Source: Owenia fusiformis
Lineage: Eukaryota; Annelida; Polychaeta; Sabellida; Oweniidae
Reading direction: 5' to 3'
NCBI GenBank assembly: GCA_903813345.2
Contig: CAIIXF020000004.1
Location: 12,424,196-12,488,195 of the forward strand
DNA: 64,000 nucleotides
The translations under genes were made by a program, and so were the position numbers. This document shows, one piece after another, positions 1 to 25,659 of the stretch. The stretch's first letter is position 1. Every line of letters begins with the position of its first letter. The notes under the pieces are model-generated. The model had not been told where the DNA came from. It made no database searches and worked only from the letters and a program-made list of their open reading frames with translations.

Positions 1-345
1 CTGAAATATATACATGTAAATAAATTGTAGCATTTCAACACATCCTTGGCCTATCATGTGTAGACCTACAACCTGAATTATGTACATGTTAATAAATTGT
101 AGCATTTCATCACATCATTGGCTTATCATGTGTAGACCTACAACCTGAAATATATACATGTAAATAAATTGTAGCATTTCATCACATCCTTGGCCTATCA
201 TGTGTAGACCTACAACCTGAAATATATACATGTAAATGAATTGTAGCATTTCATCACATCCTTGGCCTATCATATGTAGACCTACAACCTGAAATATATA
301 CATGTAAATAAATTGTAGCATTTCATCACATTCTTGGCCTATCAT
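1..345 (-). repeat. 72-bp tandem array of the GSR exon 12 acceptor region
   Basis: Each 72-bp unit contains TATATTTCAG, the first 48 exon bases (VVGLHMIGQGCDEMLQ, matching the start of the GR C-terminal segment), then 24 bases of intron-like sequence. Exon-like starts are at 288, 216, 144 and 72. A fifth unit, nearest exon 11, lacks the normal VVGLH start. Units are truncated before the rest of the exon, so the functional last exon must lie left of the window. 72 is a multiple of 3 and the array is open through four units. Confidence 0.88.
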
Positions 346-1038
346 GTTTGAAACTGAAATCAGGGTTCACAAAATTTGTTTTTTATTATTTTTGACAATT
401 ATGAAGTCTTTAATTGTTTGTTAGCCAGATGAAGATAGAAATTAAGGCCAACTTACTCCTACATCTGAAATGAACACTAGGGGAGACATGAAGAGATCAA
501 TGTCGGTTTAGAAACTTAACCAATTAGTATTACCTCTGACCCCCCCCTCAAAACCTAATTCTTTTCACAATGCATTTACCTTTTCTTCTGGCAGAGCACA
601 TATCAACTTCATGTGACATTTCACTTTACGTTCTGTCACTGCGTAATACATGGGAGTGAATGATGACTTGTATTACCTCTTACCCCACCCCCCCTCAAAA
701 CCTAATTCTTTTCACAATGCATTTACCTTTTCTTCTGGCAGAGCACATATCAACTTCATGTGACATTTCACTTTACGTTCTGTCACAGCGTAATACATGG
801 GGGTGAATAATGGCTTGTATTACATCTGTCCCCACCCCCCCTCAAAACCTAATTCTTTTCACAATGCATTTACCTTTTCTTCTGGCAGAGCACATATCAA
901 CTTCATGTGACATTTCACTTTACGTTCTGTCACTGCGTAATACATGGTGGGAGTGAATGATGACTTGTATTACCTCTGACCCCACCCCCACCCCCCCCCC
1001 CCCCCTTCAAAACCTAATTCTTTTCACAATTCATTTAC

Positions 1039-14405
<13,367 letters not shown>

Positions 14406-15162
14406 CTAAAATAAATAAAACTTTTAATTTTTATTGTGACCTTGAACTTTACACTAGACGGAAAGTATTGCTATACTCTAATTTTATCCCCGGGAATTCA
14501 GTAGCCAATGCACGATGGCCGTTATCCGACATGTACCAGAACTGTAAGATAGAAAGCGAAGTGTCGAAGGGAGCAAATTGAAAATAATAAAGACTTCGTG
14601 CAAACTTTTAAAATATGTTCCTATCATTCGTTTACTATCATTTACTATTATTTATGACTTTAAAACGGTTATTTTAGACTTTTTTAATTATTATTTAGCC
14701 TAATCAACTTCCCGCCTTTTCTAGACTTAAAAGTTGATATTTTTACAACTATACCGTGCAAAACACATTATCTTGTTCATGCCATTGTGAGGATTGAACA
14801 GATGACACACTAGGCTATTTCAATAACAAAATGTCATAACCAGTCATAACTAATTGTGGCTTTAAATGCCTAGCATGAGCATATTAAAAAATACTTTGCA
14901 TCATGATGTCATTAGGCTGTGCTTAGCGTGCAATTTTTTGGGAAAAAAAACACAATTTAAAACAACATGTGAAAGCTTCACGTAATGTGGGGTAAACGGG
15001 GGGGGGGATTTGTTCAAAATCAAAATATTATTTAGTTAACCCCACATTTTAGAAAAACTAGCTTAGATAGATTGCTGTCCTGTTACAATGGAATATTTGC
15101 CCGAAATAGTGGGAACCGTATTGGCACCCGCAAAAAACATTCACAGCCAATCAAACCCAACC

Positions 15163-15207
15163 TTATCCCGTTCCCGGACTATAGTCTATAGTCCGGGAAC
15201 GGGATAA
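15163..15207. mobile_element. 45-bp perfect palindrome with 8-bp flanking direct repeat
   Basis: Two perfect 22-nt arms (TTATCCCGTTCCCGGACTAT... and its complement) around a single central T. ACCCAACC is present immediately left (15155-15162) and right (15208-15215). Looks like a minimal TIR-only transposon footprint; could also be a regulatory palindrome. Confidence 0.8.
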
Positions 15208-16146
15208 ACCCAACCAACTGCTTTTCGAACGGAATACTCTACGCGTTTCAACCCCTATCAAGTACGTTATTAAATATGCAAAAACTAAGACATAAGTAAA
15301 AGACAACCATGCGAATACAATTTCCATACGGGGACGACCAGATCAATTGTTTTGAGGGGGTACTTGCATTTATTATATCAAATATACTCCCTGGTGTTAT
15401 TCACCGCTCGGAAACAGCATATCCTTTGATCTTACCAATATGACGTTTGATATGACGTTTTAAGAATGATTTGTGCATGGAATCGCAATTTCGTTAGAAA
15501 TATTTGAAACCGTTCGATATTGAAACTTGGATTTGTTACCTGAGACTAACTTGGTAAATAATCATCATTTGAGAAAATGTGATATTAATTTGATTTTTTA
15601 ATATTAACATCATCGGCTTACTGGCTTACGCAGTGTTGTCATTGAGGGTATAAAATTCATACCTAAAAATTATTATTTTCAGATTCACACAGCATTTTAC
15701 GTCCATGGTTCTATGTTCACAACGAGAGATGGTCTTCCCCGATGGTCTTGGAACAGTACACTAAAATTCACATCATTGCACTGAACGAAATACTAGGGGG
15801 CAAAATTCACATGTGTCTTGGTCGGTGAACAAAATGATTTTGAGTCTCATTATATTTTTGGGGGGATGAGTAGTAAACTTTATTCTATGATTGAAATAGA
15901 TAAATCCATGGAAATAAAGCTAACTACAATTTAAAGATGGCGACTATAGGACATAGTCTTTGCGATGTATTAGTCACAGCGTTAGTCAACACTTCGGTAT
16001 GGTCGTGCAGTGTGATTGTACATCGGCAGTTCATTTTCTTCTCAGCCCGGAGCCGTGTTTCAAGTTAAACAGAAAGATGCAATTAGAATGTTCATTATGT
16101 TAAACCGTGGAGAAAGTGTCATTCTTCGGACTCTGGTACATTGTGG

Positions 16147-17152
16147 GGTTTCTAGACAACTCATCCCAAGACAAGTCATCCCAAGACAAGTCATCCCAAA
16201 GACAACTCATCCCAAGACAAGTCATCCCTAAGACAAGTCATCCCAAGACAGCTCATCCCAAGACATCTCATCCCAAGACAACTCATCCCAAGACATCTCA
16301 TCCCAAGACAACTCATCCCAAGACAACTCATCCCACTAGTATAATTGTTAAATCATTTAATTTGTCCTCTATATAATATATATCCCTTTTTCATTTTTAC
16401 GATTACAGAGTGATATTTGATTATACACGAGTACTCAATCTTAATATTGATAATTTTTACCATTTTGAAAAGGCACTAGAAAGTTATGTTCTACTTTTAC
16501 GTATCGGTATTTTTATTAATTCTGGGCTATTCTCAAATTCTCAATATATTTGAGAATATAGAATTGAAGATAAAAGTCAAAGACATAATTTCCAAATTCA
16601 ATCATCATGATTCTGAAAGTTTAAAATTGGAAATCTTATTTAAGAATAAATAAACAAAATATTTTAAAACAAATACTGAATTAATCTGGGAGAATTATTC
16701 TGATAATACCCCAGATAATACAATCTTATTGCATTAATCCTAATCTGACACCCTTGATGATCTTTGATTTAATTATCAAAGTATATATTGATTAGAACAT
16801 GTTGATCTTTATCCCAATCAACCTACAAAAATGAACGAAAACTAGGCTATACTAACTACAAAATACAAAAGATATCATATGGCCAAACACAGTGTGCTAA
16901 CTGCTAAAATCTCTAAATATGTTTCAAATTCTTTCAAAAGTTGAAATTAATTGTATAAAATTATGTTACATTTCAAGTTGGGAAGAGTTGTCTTGGGGAT
17001 GAGTTGTCTTGGGATGAGATGTCTTGGGATGAGATGTCTTGGGATGAGCTGTCTTGGGATGAGATGTCTTGGGATGAGATGTCTTGGGATGAGTTGTCTT
17101 GGGATGAGATGTCTTGGGGATGAGTTGTCTTGGGATGAGTTGTCCTGTTACC
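16147..17152. mobile_element. Foldback-type transposon with minisatellite arms
   Basis: Left arm (16158-16336) is about 12 units of 15 bp, TCATCCCAAGACAAC. Right arm (16984-17145) is about 10-11 units of the exact complement. Ends are GGTTTCTAGACAACTC and its partner GAGTTGTCCTGTTACC, and CATTGTGG is duplicated outside both (16139-16146 and 17153-17160). The 640-bp loop is AT-rich and non-coding. Arms made of short tandem repeats are the hallmark of Foldback (FB) elements. Confidence 0.85.
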
Positions 17153-18020
17153 CATTGTGGTACAGTGGCTTCAATGTAGATTTTTTTATTTTTACTGTAG
17201 AAATTTTGTCTAAAGTTTAATTTGCTCTAAAGGACGAACTTTAGCCAGAAAATGATTTAGAGCAATACAAAAGAGATGGTGGTTTAATATATAAGGTATC
17301 AAGATACTAACATGTCAGGGGCTCCGATCTTATGTTAAGGGTACTGAGTTTCAGTTTTTATAACCAATCATATTCAGCTATACAGTTAACCAGATGCTAC
17401 TCTGTTTAAAAAACATAGATATTTTAACTAAACTAGAATAATCCCAATTATTTATTTATCCTTTGTATAAAGAAATACACATAGTCTTTCTAGGAACATT
17501 TGTATCAGTATTTATTGAACGACCTAGTAGGTCCATATCATATAGAATGCAAAAGAAGGGAGCAATCTTTTCACTCAATAAGTATCACTACCTTTTTTTA
17601 ATTTTTTTATTTCAGAGAAGAAAAAACATGTTAGAGAAATTGCAAAAGACAATTACAATACATGGTAAACGTACATTTTTTACTCAAAAAAGATTTGATA
17701 TATTTGATCATTTATTAATGAAAATATGAAATTGAGAAAAACTTTTTCAGAATTATTCCGACGGGCGTACTCCTTTTTTGATTCCAGAAGATTTCATTTT
17801 TGCTTAATATCGACAACCCAATGCTCTGGGCACTATCTGTTTCCATTAGTTTACCTGGACTTTTTTTATTGTATGTAGCCTTAATATTTCATTCCGAGTC
17901 TCTTGCTACTGACAAACAGGGACTGTATCACATTAAGCGTTAATGCTATCATCGTTTCAAAAAAATCTGGTCTAGATTAAAAAATTTCTATATGTAAATG
18001 TCTCAAAAAAAATTCTAGAC

Positions 18021-18211
18021 AGTGAAGTTGACAGTGAATTTCATAGTTAAACTTACACAAACTCCGAGGCACGGTAACGGTATGGTTATGGTACAACTAA
18101 GGAATTGGAATTTGTGTAATGCCGTATCGCATGTAAATTCACCCAAGCGTTATATCGTATACGTTCGGAGTTTGTGTAGGTTTAACTCTGAAATTCACTG
18201 TTAAGTTCACT
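18021..18211. mobile_element. 191-bp MITE with about 50-bp inverted termini
   Basis: Left AGTGAAGTTGACAGTGAATT... and right ...AATTCACTGTTAAGTTCACT are near-perfect inverted repeats, extended by ACACAAACTCCGA and TCGGAGTTTGTGT. Confidence 0.7.
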
Positions 18212-18520
18212 ATTGTTTCATACATTTACATGTAAAAATATCTAGAATAGACTAGATCTTCCTGAAGCGTTGAAAACATCACTGAGTTTGCTAATTTAGT
18301 AGTTTCATCACCCTCATGTCCCTGTTGTACCTCACCCCACACGTTCAACTGTCACGCTTAAAGGTGCAGCAATTAGTGCAGGGGGGGGGGCATTCAACGA
18401 TCATCGACCAGTGTCAAAATATATTTGGATATTTCTTCAAGACTAGCATATATTTTTGTTATCTACAAAGAAACGCCCTGGATGAAAATTATTTCAGCTA
18501 TATTCCTCTTGAAACGTGGT

Positions 18521-19813
18521 CACGGTGTATAACCCAAACGCTCCTACATGCACGACAGAGCGTTTCATTACTGAAATTAAACAAAGAAACGCTCCGGAGT
18601 AGGAAAACTGTCTGGCGGGAATGATGAGCCGTCTGACAATTTCCCCAATAATGGGAATAAGAGGTATGAGTTACATATTTCGAGTATACCATTCGATGGG
18701 TGTGATATTTATGTTGTACGTGGCTGGCTGTTGACGTTTGAAGCAATTAGGAAGAGCTGTACGAAGCAGTATAGTTATCAAAATTCAAAAACGTATTTGT
18801 CATTCTACCGGTCAAAACCCCTTTTGTCGATACATGTGATTAGTTGAGCCAAGATTAGAGCACCAACGTATATTTTAGTCAAATTCCAATGCTTCAACGC
18901 ACCAAACATTATCGTAATAGTGATTTGATGACCGAAAATCCAGTCTTAAAAATGATGACATTCTCATATTCAAGAAACGCTCCGATCTGGTTAACACAGT
19001 GAATTGGAAACGCTCCGGTAGTCTAGATCAGTTAAGGAAATATATAGCTTGCTTTTCCTTTTCAGGAAGAGAAAGAAAAGATCTATTATACGCCTTGGCA
19101 TCAATAGAAGAAAGATTAATTCACATATAACTTTTCGTTTTTTTCTATAGTTTTATGATTTAGCACATATGTAGGCATGACATCATCTAATGTATAGGCT
19201 TTAATCAGCTAGTTGCACGTTTAGCACCACCAGGTTCAGATGTTTCAATTTGCCTAACAAGTACAACACGTTTTTGAGAGATAGATTCGATTCGGAATTC
19301 TCTCTAATAATCTGAAAATGATATCAAAACAAAATGGTAAGAGCGTTTCTAAAATTGTGGTCTAAATCGACGGAGCGTTTCGAGGAAAACAAGCGATTTC
19401 TCGAGAACAAGTAATGGATTTGGACTGGGATTTTAGGAAATGAGAATATACGAGTTTGTGATCTACTACTTAAACAGAAAGATTAACGTTTTCATAGAAA
19501 TACTAGATTAATTCGTAATTTGTGGTCAAATCGTTATCTTCAGATTCGTTCGATCTACACTACGGAGCTTTGATCAAGCAAATAACAGTTTACCACCAGA
19601 AGTTGAATAAATAAGATCTTTGCTCATGGTATTGTTCATCGAATGGTACATAATATTTCACCATGACATATGATATGTAAGAGAAACGAGAGAAACAATA
19701 CTTACGGTCATAGTAGAATCTTCATTAGCCGCCATTTTATTTCGCTCCGGAGCGTTTCCGCGTAAATGTAACGCTCCGTCGTGCATGTAGGAGCGTTTGG
19801 GTTATACACCGTG
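18521..19813. mobile_element. Transib-like non-autonomous DNA transposon, 1293 bp
   Basis: Both ends read CACGGTGTATAACCCAAACG inward and stay alike for about 48 bp. The 5-bp GTGGT is duplicated outside (18516-18520 and 19814-19818). A CAC..TG start plus 5-bp duplication is the Transib/RAG-type signature. GAAACGCTCCG-like motifs recur at least seven times near both ends and internally (18590, 18972, 19008, 19342, 19370, 19741, 19770), as expected of transposase-binding repeats. No transposase ORF. Confidence 0.75.
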
Positions 19814-20999
19814 GTGGTGGATTTTAAAAATCTATAAGTGGGAGTCCCTTTATTGAAGCTTTGAACTGAACATTTTACACTTCTTAATGCTGAAATTGAT
19901 AGTTTATCCATACATTTTAAGAAAATAGGTATGTCAAAGAAGATGTTCAGCCAAATATTGACCTGATAGTTCAGAAAAAATAAAAAATTTCAAATTTTCT
20001 ATATACAGTCCTTGTTGCCCCTTTAATTTGGTAAGTGCCCTGTGAATAGCAAAGTCATATTTGGGGTAAGCAACCCAAGTTAAAGTATTCTAAGATCATA
20101 AAGAGGCAAAAGGATTTTTGCTATTTTAATGTTTCGCTCCTTTCACGTGCCTGTGCGGTAATGTACTACTAGTGCGTAGCCCCCTCCCCCTCACAACGCA
20201 ACGTGCCAATTGTACATATAACCCCATAGTTAGGGCGGCTATGTTCAGGTCCGGGAGGGATTGCCGTTTATAAAGTGGAGAATTTACTTGGGCAAGGGAG
20301 CAAGGATTTGACTTCGACTAAGGAGAGTATTGAATTATTTATATTTGTCGGGAAAAGAGGGGACTGCAGTAGCTTGCATTGGATATAAATCAACTAGTTT
20401 TTTTACTAGCATTTCAAATAAGTCTATGTACTCAGGCCTAGTTCACCAGCGTAAGCGTAGAATCTATCAGACGGACGTATCTACAGTAAATCAATTCAAG
20501 GGAAACTGAGTATTGATAATCCAATTAAGCATTTAATTAGCTTGACATTAAACGGGACGCTAAGAGTTAATCCATACCCAGATGATTGAACGAACGCAAT
20601 TAGAACCAAGGGTTAATTGCTTGACGCATGCGCATCTCAGTTTCGAATTAGAAATTCTATCATGGCAGGATAGTTACTCTTTAGAAGTCCACGGATTTAT
20701 CGCAGCTTATACACCGATAGTACGGCATGGATCATGGTTAAACTTACAGCACTAAACGGAGAAGATAATTACGAAGTGATTTGAAAAATATACATGAGTC
20801 ATAATGTACTTTGAACGACACACGAAGCTGTTTTTATGAAGTGGAAAATACAAGACGGGAACGATATGTGGTTCTATCTATTTCTGGATTTTGTATCGGA
20901 TATAAATAAGGATTCATATTATAAGACATGTAGATACTCACTGTCTGAAAGTGCTATTTACTCTATACCTTTCAAGTATATTTCCAACAAGGTTAAAAT

Positions 21000-21626
21000 A
21001 TGAGAATTTACTTCAAAAATGAGCTATCGACCACATCAGAGTTATGTATTTTAGTTCGTCAATTCGACAAAGGATGGCGCTATACGTCACATAGTTTGAC
21101 ATTTATAATTGTTTTGCTTTTCACTTTCATTTTTACGGATATACTTGGTATACACCCCCCTGTCGCTACAGCAACTGGGACCTTTGGTCACTCAAATTGC
21201 AACTCCCAAAATTGCACACCTTGGAATAGCAGCGAAAATTTCTATAGCCTAATTAATTGTACTGAATCAAAACGGAGTTTTAATTACCTTCAACAGTGCC
21301 TTGTATTACATGAGGAGTACTTCAGTGATGTTATATGTTCTTTAAAACCAATCAAATCTGGCCAAACACAAAGTCATCGTATGAAACGCATAAGATCAGA
21401 TTTCTTACCACTACCTTTCTGTACAATGTATAACTTCTATAGTGTTATTGGGGAAGATTGTGGCCTAGAAGGGTCAAAAGATGAGTGCCAAAGGTGTTTA
21501 GGTGGGTTACTTACAAAAGATGCTGCTGCTAAAAGGGATTATATAGCATTCATTGACATGTTCACTCACTACGACTGTTCAAAAAAGAATAAGTATTCCG
21601 TAAAATGGACCTGTGATGACTGCAAG
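21000..21626 (+). CDS. NALF/FAM155-like NALCN channel auxiliary factor, first coding exon
   Basis: 209 codons ending in phase 0 at donor AAG|GTAGGT. A hydrophobic segment (about residues 35-53, LTFIIVLLFTFIFTDILGI) is a likely transmembrane or signal-anchor helix. It is followed by N-glycosylation-type sites (NCT, NSS) and a Cys-rich part. The C-terminal third (LPLPFCTMYNFYSVIG, CQRCLGGLL, DYIAFIDMFTHYDC, YSVKWTCDDCK) matches my memory of the cysteine-rich region of FAM155/NALF proteins and worm NLF-1, which help NALCN fold and reach the plasma membrane. The family's remaining Cys-rich residues must be in later exons. The start is the first ATG of the open frame. The family also has very long first introns in vertebrates, consistent with the empty 42 kb downstream. 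Confidence 0.8.
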
Positions 21627-21639
21627 GTAGGTGGCACGT

Positions 21640-21800
21640 TTTCTAAGCTGGTACTTTTTTAGATGGTACTTTTTTAAGTTGGCACTTTTTAAGGGTTGCA
21701 CTTTTTTAACCAACAATGTGAGTTGGTAACTTTACTATGTGAGTTGGTAACCTAAATGACACTTTTTCTGTAGATTGGTACCATTTTGTTAAGGTGGCAC
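21640..21800. repeat. Degenerate short repeats at intron start
   Basis: GGTACTTTTTTA and GTTGGCACTTTTTAAG type phrases recur five or six times directly after the donor site. Confidence 0.55.
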
Positions 21801-22559
21801 TATTTGAAAAAGTATTTTTTCATTATGAGTTTATTTATCTTTTTATTTTTATTTTGTTTTTCAAAAAAAGTTGGTTGAGTAGATTAATAATCTTGTAAAT
21901 GTCGCCAATTAGCTTCTTTAATGAATAAGTATTACTAGCTATTAGTTACAAATAAATGTTTTCAGGCTGTTTTTCCATGATTTCCTGTTTTCCATGAAGT
22001 GCTATTTCAATGGTTTCCTATTTTCAAGATTTCCTGCTTTCAGATTAATATGATTGTGTAACAAATAATGTCCTGAGGATTATGATATTTATACTTATGT
22101 ATTATCTTCATGAAAGGTATCATTTTAAAAGGGCATGCACAAATTGTACTATTTTATGCTTTTACATACATGTATATGAATTATTGATATTTAATATTTC
22201 AGAATTTATTACAGGATTTAACAGGAATAAATATAAAATTCTTTAACTTTGAAAGGAATTCAATTTTCCCCAAATTATTACTTAGATTTGAAATAAAAAT
22301 ATCCATTATGTAATTTCAAACAGTACCTTAAAGTAGGTATTTTTACACTGATTTGAGTTCATCAATCTATTTGGTCATAATTACAGTACATTATGGTAAA
22401 TTGGAACATTATGGTCTAGTTTACAAGTAATGATAATTAAGACATTTGAGTTATATGATACATGTAGTTGCACTAGTAAAGAAATGTGTTACCCTGTACC
22501 TGCACATATTCGTTTCCCAGTTTGATTTTTATGAACACATCATACCTTGGAAATCCAAG

Positions 22560-23060
22560 ATGGTACCTGCAGTTTTAGAGTTTAGTGATATATTTAGGTA
22601 GATGTATACTTGTTAAAGTATAGTGGTATTTTTTATGTCTTGGTACATTACATATTAAAGTACCATGGTAGATTCAAAGTATTGTAAAACTTATTTAGGT
22701 ATAAAGGTACTTTTAAATTACAGATTTAAATATAGATAAACCTATTTTGGTATAAATTTTCTTTTAAATTACAGATACATCTTTGGTAGATTTAAAGTTT
22801 AGTTAAACCTATTTAGGTATACGGGTACTTCATACTTATTTAAGTATTTTAAATTATAGATAATGGTTGAATTAAAACAAAGCGTAACTGATAAAAATGG
22901 TACATTATAGATTAAAGTTAATCTAAATAAAATTATAGATTTAGAATATATTAAGGTATAATGCTATATTTAAATTATAGTTACCTTTATTAAAGTATAA
23001 TGGTAGATTAGAAATAAAGTTAGAATCATAAAGATATTATAGTACTTTAAAGTAAGTAAC
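22560..23060. repeat. Degenerate AT-rich tandem repeats
   Basis: Variants of TTTAGGTATAAAGGTAC and ATTATAGATTAAAGT recur at irregular 50-70 bp spacing. Confidence 0.5.
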
Positions 23061-23839
23061 AGTTATTATTTGCACTTAATAATAACCAGAACATCTCATG
23101 TACAGAGTATGGAGATACTTAATCTTGGAGAAATAAATCTTCTAGAGCCAGTCATCCGTGTAAAAATGGTAGACATTTGTTTAATATAATGACAATATTC
23201 ATTGATATATTGCATCAGTATATTTTATCATAACTCTGAGGATTGTTCTTATATTTGCTGTGTTTGTCTACCTATTTAGTGCAGAAGTATGGGATTGTTA
23301 TATAACCTCTCCTGTTAACTTTATTTTTGAAATACCTCTTTTGCTCAATTTTACTGTACCTTTTCTTGTGTTCATCTGATTTAGACTATTACAGTTTATA
23401 TAATCAAATGTGAATTTTTTCATTAATGAAGTTATTGGCATAGATATGAGACTACAAAGTATCTCTGGACCCTTTTCTCCTGATGCACTTAAAACCTCTT
23501 GTAGACACATCGTGGTCCATCAAAGTATTACAAGGTATTTATGACTACTAAAGGAAAATACTGGTTAAAAGTATGTTGTAGACATGAGATATATAGAAGA
23601 GGGGGGGGGGGTTACAAGGACTAGAAGCAAGACTCTAATGTATTTAGCCATAGAATTAGAAAAAAGTCTAGAACTTTCCTATAGCCTATTTGAAATGCAC
23701 TCCCATTTCCTACATATGGCAATTGAGTGTTGCTTTAAAAAGAGGTGCGAAGTCTAGAACTTGATCTACAGGCTTTTTATACTCGTATCAACTCATCCAT
23801 GCTTTTTTTCAAAGAAAGACAATAGGGCTCGGAAGAAAT

Positions 23840-24160
23840 CCAAGTCTTGCTACACAGGGAGATATGCCGAGCACTAAGATAAGTCTTGCTACACAGGGAG
23901 ATATGCCGAGTACTAAGATAAGTACTCATGGCATTTTAACGCTAGCTAAGTACTCATTTCAGTAAATATTAGTATTAAATGAGCACTTATTACATGAGTA
24001 CTGATTTATTGCATGTTTTAGTACTAAACGTTTCAGCACTAAATGAGTACTCATATCATGAATTAGTACTAAATTAGCAATCATGGCATGAGTGCTCCTG
24101 AGTGCACTTTTGCCAGAGTGCTTATTTGGTACTAATTTAGTGCTAATTGAGTAATCAGCA
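23840..24160. repeat. Degenerate AGTACT-rich repeats
   Basis: GAGATATGCCGAG appears twice at 40-bp spacing, then many AGTACTAAATGAG / GAGTACTCAT phrases; the palindrome AGTACT recurs. Confidence 0.55.
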
Positions 24161-24695
24161 TATCTCCCTGTGTATACTGCACCAAATTTGCTTCATCAAG
24201 CTTTGGATCTGTCCTCGGGAATGTAGTGATTGAGCGTGAGAACGGACGATGGCGGCAACAAGACCCTTCGGATTTTCTTTCTTCTTCAGAAATATGAGTG
24301 GGAATGGTGGTGGGGGGGGGGGGCAATTATGGGCTAATCATCATGATTAACTATTACTCTTTAACTCATCCATGGTATTTCCAAGGAAAGCCAAGGGGGG
24401 GGGGGGGTGTTCAAGTTGACTATGGGCCTGGCCATGTGAAACACAAGAATTTGATGAGCATCAGAATGCAACTCCATGTCTATTTGATACTACATCACCA
24501 ATATGTGCCGTCATCAAGGGATTTTAAGAAACACTGCTAAGATTCAAGAATATTATATCGAAATTGCCTAATAATTCAACTTGGCTGGAAGCTAGTCTGT
24601 TCTCCCTAGATAACCAAAACAAATGGTCATTGAACTGCTATTTTTTAAGTTTGACATATATCAGCCAGCGAAAACATATTTCCTTAAAGCAAATA

Positions 24696-24898
24696 CAGTG
24701 AAACCTGTATATATCCGAATTCCGAACACCTCTCTTATACGAAAACTTCTCAATGTGAACACTTTTTCTCGGTCCTAAATTTGTAACCCTCCATTGACCA
24801 TTGACTTATATGTTGAAAAAAACTTGAAATGTGAACACCTGCTTATCTGAACACTTTTGGCTGGTCCAAGGGGTGTTTGGATTAAATATGTTTTACTG
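24696..24898. mobile_element. Pogo-like MITE, intact
   Basis: CAGTGAAACCTGTATATATC at left and AAATATGTTTTACTG at right, TA on both sides. 203 bp. Best-preserved uninterrupted member with 41534-41718. Confidence 0.7.
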
Positions 24899-25039
24899 TA
24901 ATTTAAGAATCCATTAGCTGAATTTCTATTTTCTATGTCAAAGCCTTTGGGCTTTACACCATTTATAAATGCTTAAAGGTGTTTTTCATAGGTCATGGTA
25001 TTGCTATAGAATAGCCTTCTTGTTCCAGTTCATGACCAG

Positions 25040-25200
25040 GCCCGTAGCCAGGATTTGCCAAGAGGGTTCACTTTTTGAAAAATTCCAGGAGGGGTTCACT
25101 TGTGACAATTTTGGTCCAAAAATGGCCAAATTCTAGTAGTCGTTGTAGTAGTTAACGGGTTAATCTAAATTGGGGGAAGGGAGGGGGGGGGGGGGGTTAA
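25040..25200 (+). repeat. CCCGTAGCCAGG-type repeat
   Basis: Starts GGCCCGTAGCCAGGATTTGC, continues GGGTTCACTT and TGGCCAAA. Related copies at 27246, 33360, 36975 and 55690. Confidence 0.6.
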
Positions 25201-25659
25201 TATGGGTTCATCATTTCATTGAGTCCTTATTCTAAGTCTTGAAAAATTCCCTCTTTATAGATTCTTGTATTCTCAAGAAATCTAAGCTTGTTGATAAAAG
25301 GAAATATGTAAAGGGAAAAGTTTGGAATTGTTGCTAAGAAGTGATATTCTATGTTACTATAGTTACAAAGATTTATTTATAGCTTTATGATTTGGAGCCA
25401 ATCCATCATTTTGTACCTGTTCTTGAAATAGCAAAGCACTTGTATCTTAAAGCACCAAATATGGTAAAAATAGTAGATTCTCTGTGGAGGACATATATGG
25501 GCCTGGGGTAAATAGTTTTATATTTTGTAGAAATGTCGCATTTAAGCAATTCAGACAATTGGGAATTTAATAAGGTTTTTGCAAGGAGTGATGTAAAATA
25601 TGTGTTGCCTAGCTGTTCTTGGAATGAATCCATCAAGTGCAGCCAGTTTAAGAGTAATA

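Noticed and set aside
16016-16376. Short proline/lysine repeat ORF (HPKTSHPKT)
   Set aside because: It is the left arm of the foldback element and the complement arm gives an equally open frame; repeats explain both.
18316-18624. 102-residue plus-strand ORF, possibly transposase remnant
   Set aside because: It crosses the left boundary of the Transib-like element and resembles no transposase.
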